Of a DNA stretch of 64,000 nt, positions 59,660-64,000 are shown in pieces. Origin of the DNA: Cupriavidus sp. P-10 (GTDB taxonomy: Bacteria > Pseudomonadota > Gammaproteobacteria > Burkholderiales > Burkholderiaceae). The position numbers and the translations under genes were made by a program. Each line of letters opens with the position of its first letter. Positions within the stretch are counted from its first letter, which is position 1. Where the stretch lies: contig NZ_AP025172.1 in assembly GCF_003402535.2 (NCBI RefSeq), positions 1,488,001-1,552,000 of the forward strand, in the 5' to 3' direction. A model generated the notes under the pieces. That model was not told the DNA's origin, ran no database searches, and saw only the letters and a list, made by a program, of their open reading frames with translations.

Positions 59660-60592
59660 CTAGGTCAGGCTACCGCCTTCGATCGGAGCCTGCTCCATCC
59701 CGGAAACCCGCCTGATTTCCTCGGTCACGATGGCGATAAACGCCTCAGTGGCTGTGCTTAACGGCCGTTGCGGATGGCTCACGCAGACCAGATGCCGGAC
59801 GATACGCGGCGCGACGATGGTATGCATGCGCAGCCGGCCATCTTCCACTGCGCGCTGCACCACGATGCGCGGCAGCACCGTGACAAAGCGCGTGGCTTGC
59901 ACGAACCGCACGATGGTGCCGAGGATGTCGATCTCGAACTTCGGCGCAAGCGTGACGTCCTGCGCCTGCGTGGCCGTGTCCAGCACGACGCGCAGGCCAT
60001 GGCGCTTGGTCGGCAGCACCAACTCCAGTGCCGGTAGCTTTGCCATCTCCACGGATTCCGGCAGGTCCGGCCCGTGCTCTGCGCTGGTCACCAGCACCAT
60101 TTCCTCGTCGTGCATCGGCTGCACCTGCAGCGCCAGGCGGCCGCGCTGGCGATGGACCACCGCCGCGTCGAGCTGGCCGGCGGAAACCAGATCGATCAGA
60201 GCGGTACTGAAGCCGTCCGCGACCGATACCTCTACGTTCGGATAGCGCGCGTTGAAACGCGCCAGCGAATCCACCAGCACGCTCTCCGTCTCGGACGCCA
60301 CCATGCCAAGCGTGATGCGGCCGGCCATCTGCTCTTCTCGCTGCATCATCTGCTGCCGGGCGCCGGAGATGTCACGCACGATGGGCAGGAACAGACGGTA
60401 CATCATGCGACCCGCAGCCGTCGGCACCATGCCGTGCGGAATGCGCTCGAACAGCTTCTGACCGAATTCCTCTTCCAGCCGTGCGATCTGCATGCTGAGC
60501 GCCGGCTGCACGATGTTCAGCCGCTTGGCCGCACGCGTGACGGAGCCGTCCTCGAACAGCGCGATGAAGTATTGGATTTGCTTGAGGTCCAT
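59660..60592 (-). CDS. LysR-family transcriptional regulator
   Basis: 310 aa, canonical N-terminus MDLKQIQYFIALFEDGSVTRAAKRLNIVQPALSMQIARLEEEFGQKLFER. The effector domain is complete to GGSLT. It is divergent from the CoxL-CoxG molybdenum hydroxylase gene, with a strong LysR-type palindrome between them at 60735-60769. It is thus the likely activator of the molybdoenzyme operon. An AAAACAA-C-TTGTTTT repeat at 60670-60684 near its own start may be an autoregulatory site. Confidence 0.92.
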   Translation of the reverse strand: MDLKQIQYFIALFEDGSVTRAAKRLNIVQPALSMQIARLEEEFGQKLFERIPHGMVPTAAGRMMYRLFLPIVRDISGARQQMMQREEQMAGRITLGMVASETESVLVDSLARFNARYPNVEVSVADGFSTALIDLVSAGQLDAAVVHRQRGRLALQVQPMHDEEMVLVTSAEHGPDLPESVEMAKLPALELVLPTKRHGLRVVLDTATQAQDVTLAPKFEIDILGTIVRFVQATRFVTVLPRIVVQRAVEDGRLRMHTIVAPRIVRHLVCVSHPQRPLSTATEAFIAIVTEEIRRVSGMEQAPIEGGSLT

Positions 60593-60734
60593 GTGCGGGC
60601 AGATATCAATAGAAGTACAGCATCGGCATCAATTTCCATGATGGCGCCCGCAAATGCTGGCGCCCCTACAAAACAACTTGTTTTCTTGCAGCCGGTGTCA
60701 CCAAGGCAGCGCAAGCCTGGCTATCGCCACATCA

Positions 60735-60769
60735 TAATATTTGATTGCGCGGATCAAAAAACAATATTA
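60735..60769. promoter_or_regulatory. LysR-type operator between regulator and Mo-hydroxylase gene
   Basis: An inner palindrome TTGAT-N7-ATCAA (60741-60757) is nested in outer arms TAATAT (60735-60740) and ATATTA (60764-60769). The inner element has the T-N11-A spacing of LysR boxes. It is AT-rich against a GC-rich background and lies 94 bp upstream of the hydroxylase start. Confidence 0.7.
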
Positions 60770-60862
60770 GTCGTTATATCGGAATCTCCCTAATCTCCGT
60801 TTGACGTTGAACGGTTCCGCTGGCCGCCCGGCCCGAGACCGTCTCGCAACACGGAGTCGCAA

Positions 60863-63800
60863 ATGAAGAGATTCGATGCTGGCGAAACGACCGGCACGGT
60901 TCAGGAGACACAGGAGATCCGGCGTGCGCCGCACGTTGGGCGCCCGATGCAGCGCGTCGAGGACGCCGCCATCCTGACCGGCCGTGGACGCTATGCCGAC
61001 GACCTGGGCGTGAGGCCCGGTACCCTGCACGCCGCCATCCTGCGCTCGCCGCACGCGCACGCCGAACTTGGCGCCATCGACTGCGCCGCCGCGTTGAAGG
61101 CGCCGGGCGTGCATGCCGTGCTGACCGGGGCCGACCTGCCCGGCTGGTCGAGGCCCTTCGTGGTGGGCGTGAAGGCGCCGATGGAGCAGTGGGCACTGGC
61201 CATGGAGCGCGTGCGCTATGTGGGCGAGCCGGTGGCCGTGCTGATAGCCGAGAGCCGCGCGCTGGCGGAGGATGCGCTCGACCTCGTGCGGGTGGAGTAC
61301 CGCGTGTTGCCGCCGGTGGTATCGATCGAGGCCGCCGTCGCCAACGACGCGAGCGTGCTGCATCCCGGCCTCGGCAGCAACGTGGCCAGCGACCGCCATT
61401 TCCGCTACGGCGACCCCGAGGCCGCCTTTGCCACCGCGCCGCACCGCGTGGCGCTGACCGCCCATTACCCGCGCAACACTTGCACGCCGATCGAGTGCGG
61501 CGTGGTGATTGCCGAACACTTGCCGGCCAATGAGGGCTACCAGGTCACTTCCAACTTCATGGGGCCGTTTTCGCTGCACGCCGTCATGGCAATGGCGCTG
61601 CAGGTCCCGGCCAACCGCCTGCGCCATGTCGCGCCGCGCGACTCGGGCGGCAGCTTCGGCGTCAAGCAGGCGGTGTTCCCCTACGTGGTGCTGATGTGCC
61701 TCGCCTCGCGCAAGGCGGGCGCGCCGGTGAAGTGGGTGGAAGACCGGCTCGAGCACCTGAGCGCCGCCACTTCTGCTACCGCGCGGCTTTCCACCCTGGA
61801 AGCCGCGGTCGAGGCGGACGGTCGGATCGTCGCGCTCTCGTACGACCAGCTTGAGGACTGCGGCGGCTATCTTCGCGCCCCGGAGCCCGCCACCTTCTAC
61901 CGCATGCATGGCCTGCTGACCGGTGCCTACGCGATTCCCAACCTGCTGGTGCGCAACCGCGTGGTGCTGACCAACAAGACGCCTACCGGGCTCGTGCGCG
62001 GTTTCGGCGGTCCGCAGGTGTACTTCGCGCTGGAGCGGCTGGTGCAACGGATCGCGGCGGAGCTGGGCCTGGATCCCCTCGACGTCTACCGGCGCAACTT
62101 CGTTCCCGCCGATGCCTTTCCTTATCGCGCCGCGGCGGGCGCGCTACTCGACTCCGGCAACTACCAGCTGGCAATGTCGCGTGCGCTGGACGCGGGTGGC
62201 TACGGCGAGCTGAAGCGCCGCCGCGACGCCGCGCGTGCCGAGGGCAGGCTGTACGGCATCGGCTTTGCGGCCATCGTCGAGCCCTCGGTGTCAAACATGG
62301 GCTATATCACTACCGCCACGCCGGCCGACGCGCGCCGCAAGGCGGGTCCGAAGAACGGCGCCATCGCCAGCGCCACGGTCAGCGTGGACCTGCTCGGTGG
62401 CGTGGTGGTGACCATCGCTTCCACGCCGGCGGGACAGGGACACATGACCGTGTCGGCGCAGGTCGTAGCCGACGTGCTCGGCATCGATCCGGCCGACGTC
62501 GTGGTCAACGTCGAATTCGACACGCACAAGGATGCGTGGTCCGTGGCCGCCGGCAACTATTCCAGCCGCTTCGCGGGGGCCGTGGCCGGCACCGTGCACC
62601 TGGCGGCCACCCGCGTACGCGACAAGCTGGCGCGCATCGTGGCCTCGCACGTGGGCTGCGACCCCGCCGAACTGGCCTTCGCGGATGGCCGCATCCAGCG
62701 CCGGGGCGCGCCCGATACCGCCGTGCCCTTTGCACGCGCGGCCAGCAATGCGCCGCACTGGTCGCCGCAGCTGCTGCCGGCCGGCGAGGAACCCGGCCTG
62801 CGCGAAACCGTGTTCTGGTCGCCCCCCAACCTCGACGCCCCGGACGAACAGGACCGCGTCAACACCTCCGCCTGCTACGGCTTTGCCTTCGACCTGTGCG
62901 GCGTTGAGATCGACCGCGCTACCGGCCGCGTGCGCATCGACCGCTACGTGACCGCGCACGATGCCGGCAAGCTGCTCAACCCGGCGCTTGCCGACGGCCA
63001 GATCCGCGGCGCCTTCGCGCAGGGACTGGGCGCGGCGCTGATGGAGGAATTCCGCTACGGCCCGGACGGCAGCTTCCAGTCCGGCACGCTGGCGGACTAC
63101 CTGATCCCGACGACGTGCGAGGTGCCCGACCCGCTCATCGTCCATCTGGAGACGCCGAGCCCGTTCACGCCGCTCGGCGCCAAGGGGCTGGGCGAGGGCA
63201 ACAACATGAGCACGCCGCCATGCGTCGCCAACGCGGTGGCCGATGCGCTCGGCGTGCGTGACATCCGCCTGCCGCTCACGCCCGCCAGGGTAATGGCGAT
63301 GATCGGCTTCGACGACCCGCCGCCGTCGCGTCCCGAACTGGCCGAGGCAGCAAGTGCAGCCTCGGCGAGCGGCAGGGGTGGCGGCAAGAGCGGCAAGGCC
63401 CTGAGCGCGCGTGGCACGGTCGACCTGGACGCCACGCCCGAGGCCGTCTTCGCCGTCCTGCTCGACCCGCAGGCGCTGGCCAATGTCGTGCCGGGCTGCC
63501 ACGCGCTCGTGCCCATCGGCGACAACCGCTACCGCGCCGACGTGACCGTGGGCGTGGGCATGATCAAGGCCCGCTACGAAGCCGAGATTGCGCTGTCCGA
63601 CCTGGAGCCGCCGCACCGGCTGCGGCTGGCGGGCGCCGGCCTGTCGTCGCTTGGCAGCGCGCGGGGCGCGGGCCTGGTCGAGCTGGCCCCGCACGGCGCC
63701 GGCACCCGTCTCACGTACGACTACGAGGCCGAGGTGTCCGGCAAGGTCGCCGCGGTCGGCGGCCGCATGCTCGAAGGCGCGGCCAAGGTGGTGTTGCGCC

Positions 63801-63898
63801 AGTTGTTTGAATCGCTCGGCCGGCAGGCCGGGGGCAAGCCCGTGCGCAAGCCGGGCTGGATCGCGCGCCTGCTGGCGTTGCTGGGAGTCCGTCGATGA
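60863..63898 (+). CDS. CoxL-type molybdenum hydroxylase large subunit fused to a CoxG/SRPBCC domain
   Basis: 1011 aa. Residues 1-830 are a xanthine-dehydrogenase family large subunit: GRGRYADDLG, RDSGGSFGVKQAVFPYVVLM, TPTGLVRGFGGPQVYFALERLVQ and the catalytic Glu in GAKGLGEGNNMSTPPCVANAVADAL. After a Ser/Gly-rich linker, residues from about 846 (SARGTVDLDATPEAVFAVLL) form an SRPBCC/CoxG domain with GVGMIKARYEAEIALSDLEPP, ending in a basic tail. CoxG-like proteins anchor or mature CO dehydrogenases and relatives; here it is fused. The substrate is an unknown N-heterocycle or aldehyde. The next gene overlaps by 4 nt. Confidence 0.92.
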   Translation: MKRFDAGETTGTVQETQEIRRAPHVGRPMQRVEDAAILTGRGRYADDLGVRPGTLHAAILRSPHAHAELGAIDCAAALKAPGVHAVLTGADLPGWSRPFVVGVKAPMEQWALAMERVRYVGEPVAVLIAESRALAEDALDLVRVEYRVLPPVVSIEAAVANDASVLHPGLGSNVASDRHFRYGDPEAAFATAPHRVALTAHYPRNTCTPIECGVVIAEHLPANEGYQVTSNFMGPFSLHAVMAMALQVPANRLRHVAPRDSGGSFGVKQAVFPYVVLMCLASRKAGAPVKWVEDRLEHLSAATSATARLSTLEAAVEADGRIVALSYDQLEDCGGYLRAPEPATFYRMHGLLTGAYAIPNLLVRNRVVLTNKTPTGLVRGFGGPQVYFALERLVQRIAAELGLDPLDVYRRNFVPADAFPYRAAAGALLDSGNYQLAMSRALDAGGYGELKRRRDAARAEGRLYGIGFAAIVEPSVSNMGYITTATPADARRKAGPKNGAIASATVSVDLLGGVVVTIASTPAGQGHMTVSAQVVADVLGIDPADVVVNVEFDTHKDAWSVAAGNYSSRFAGAVAGTVHLAATRVRDKLARIVASHVGCDPAELAFADGRIQRRGAPDTAVPFARAASNAPHWSPQLLPAGEEPGLRETVFWSPPNLDAPDEQDRVNTSACYGFAFDLCGVEIDRATGRVRIDRYVTAHDAGKLLNPALADGQIRGAFAQGLGAALMEEFRYGPDGSFQSGTLADYLIPTTCEVPDPLIVHLETPSPFTPLGAKGLGEGNNMSTPPCVANAVADALGVRDIRLPLTPARVMAMIGFDDPPPSRPELAEAASAASASGRGGGKSGKALSARGTVDLDATPEAVFAVLLDPQALANVVPGCHALVPIGDNRYRADVTVGVGMIKARYEAEIALSDLEPPHRLRLAGAGLSSLGSARGAGLVELAPHGAGTRLTYDYEAEVSGKVAAVGGRMLEGAAKVVLRQLFESLGRQAGGKPVRKPGWIARLLALLGVRR

Positions 63899-64000
63899 AA
63901 CCCGCCGCCTTTGACTACCTGCGCGCCGAATCCGCGCAGCATGCGCTGGAAGCGCTGGCCCGTGCCGGCGAGGGTGCCCGCGTGCTGGCCGGCGGCCAGT
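63895..64000 (+). CDS. CoxM-type FAD-binding subunit of the Mo-hydroxylase (start only)
   Basis: An ATG at 63895 overlaps the large-subunit stop. The 35 visible codons encode MKPAAFDYLRAESAQHALEA and on to VLAGGQ, the beginning of the FAD-binding medium subunit with its AGGQ(S) flavin motif. The gene continues beyond the window. The [2Fe-2S] small subunit is probably further downstream. Confidence 0.9.
   Translation, partial: MKPAAFDYLRAESAQHALEALARAGEGARVLAGGQ

Noticed and set aside
1..64000. CRISPR arrays, tRNA or rRNA genes, insertion sequences
   Set aside because: No regularly spaced repeats, no tRNA-like cloverleaf and no transposase or integrase frame was seen on either strand.

Overview
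The window is high-GC DNA from a beta-proteobacterium of the order Burkholderiales, most likely Cupriavidus or a close relative (Bordetella and Achromobacter are alternatives). The grounds are five Bug/TctC-type periplasmic solute-binding proteins without their membrane partners, many LysR and IclR regulators, four CaiB/BaiF CoA-transferases, a Burkholderiales-type general porin, AAHS-type transporters and a CoxL-type molybdenum hydroxylase. It is an accessory catabolic region. I saw no rRNA, tRNA, CRISPR array or transposase.

Layout. 1-9.9 kb: a partial class III cyclase, a LysR/Bug/maleylacetate reductase set, an acetyltransferase-allantoinase pair, an atypical SDR, and a scar where a lower-GC lipoprotein gene lies between truncated cysteine desulfurase and MFS genes. 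9.9-18.4 kb: a minus-strand acyl-CoA operon (acyl-CoA dehydrogenase, MaoC hydratase, thiolase-like protein, DUF35, Bug, CoA-transferase, IclR) preceded by a LysR-IclR pair. 19-23.1 kb: a second CoA-transferase operon. It is driven by a near-identical promoter and contains the collapsed remains of another Bug gene. 23.3-29.1 kb: a Bug/RraA-aldolase/2-hydroxyacid dehydrogenase/Bug/SMP-30 operon ending in a gutted amidohydrolase, under a divergent IclR. 29.2-30.6 kb: a secreted PhoPQ-type hydrolase.

30.8-45.5 kb: two aromatic-oxidation modules. One has an AAHS transporter, flavin reductase, HpaB-type monooxygenase, cupin, amidase and DUF2848. The other has an SDR, a Rieske oxygenase, its reductase and an alpha/beta hydrolase, followed by a porin and a YddG-like exporter. 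Each module has its own copy of a paralogous MarR regulator, and their promoters share two sequence blocks at identical spacing, so they probably form one regulon. 45.6-52 kb: aldehyde dehydrogenase, DapA-family lyase, MFS and FAD amine oxidase, divergent from a GntR regulator with two matching 19-bp operators. 52-57 kb: LysR, CoA-transferase, enoyl-CoA hydratase, Bug and RraA.

57.3-59.6 kb: an ECF sigma factor divergent from a di-heme cytochrome lipoprotein. Both promoters have the same -35 and -10 with 16-bp spacers, a self-regulated sigma switch. 59.7-64 kb: LysR divergent from a CoxL molybdenum hydroxylase fused to a CoxG/SRPBCC domain, followed by the start of coxM.

The recurring pattern is import or capture (Bug, porin, MFS), activation (CoA-transferase) or oxygenation, then beta-oxidation or aldol cleavage, each with its own regulator. 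The strongest new signals are the shared promoter pairs and two genes reduced to their terminal stubs inside otherwise intact operons.
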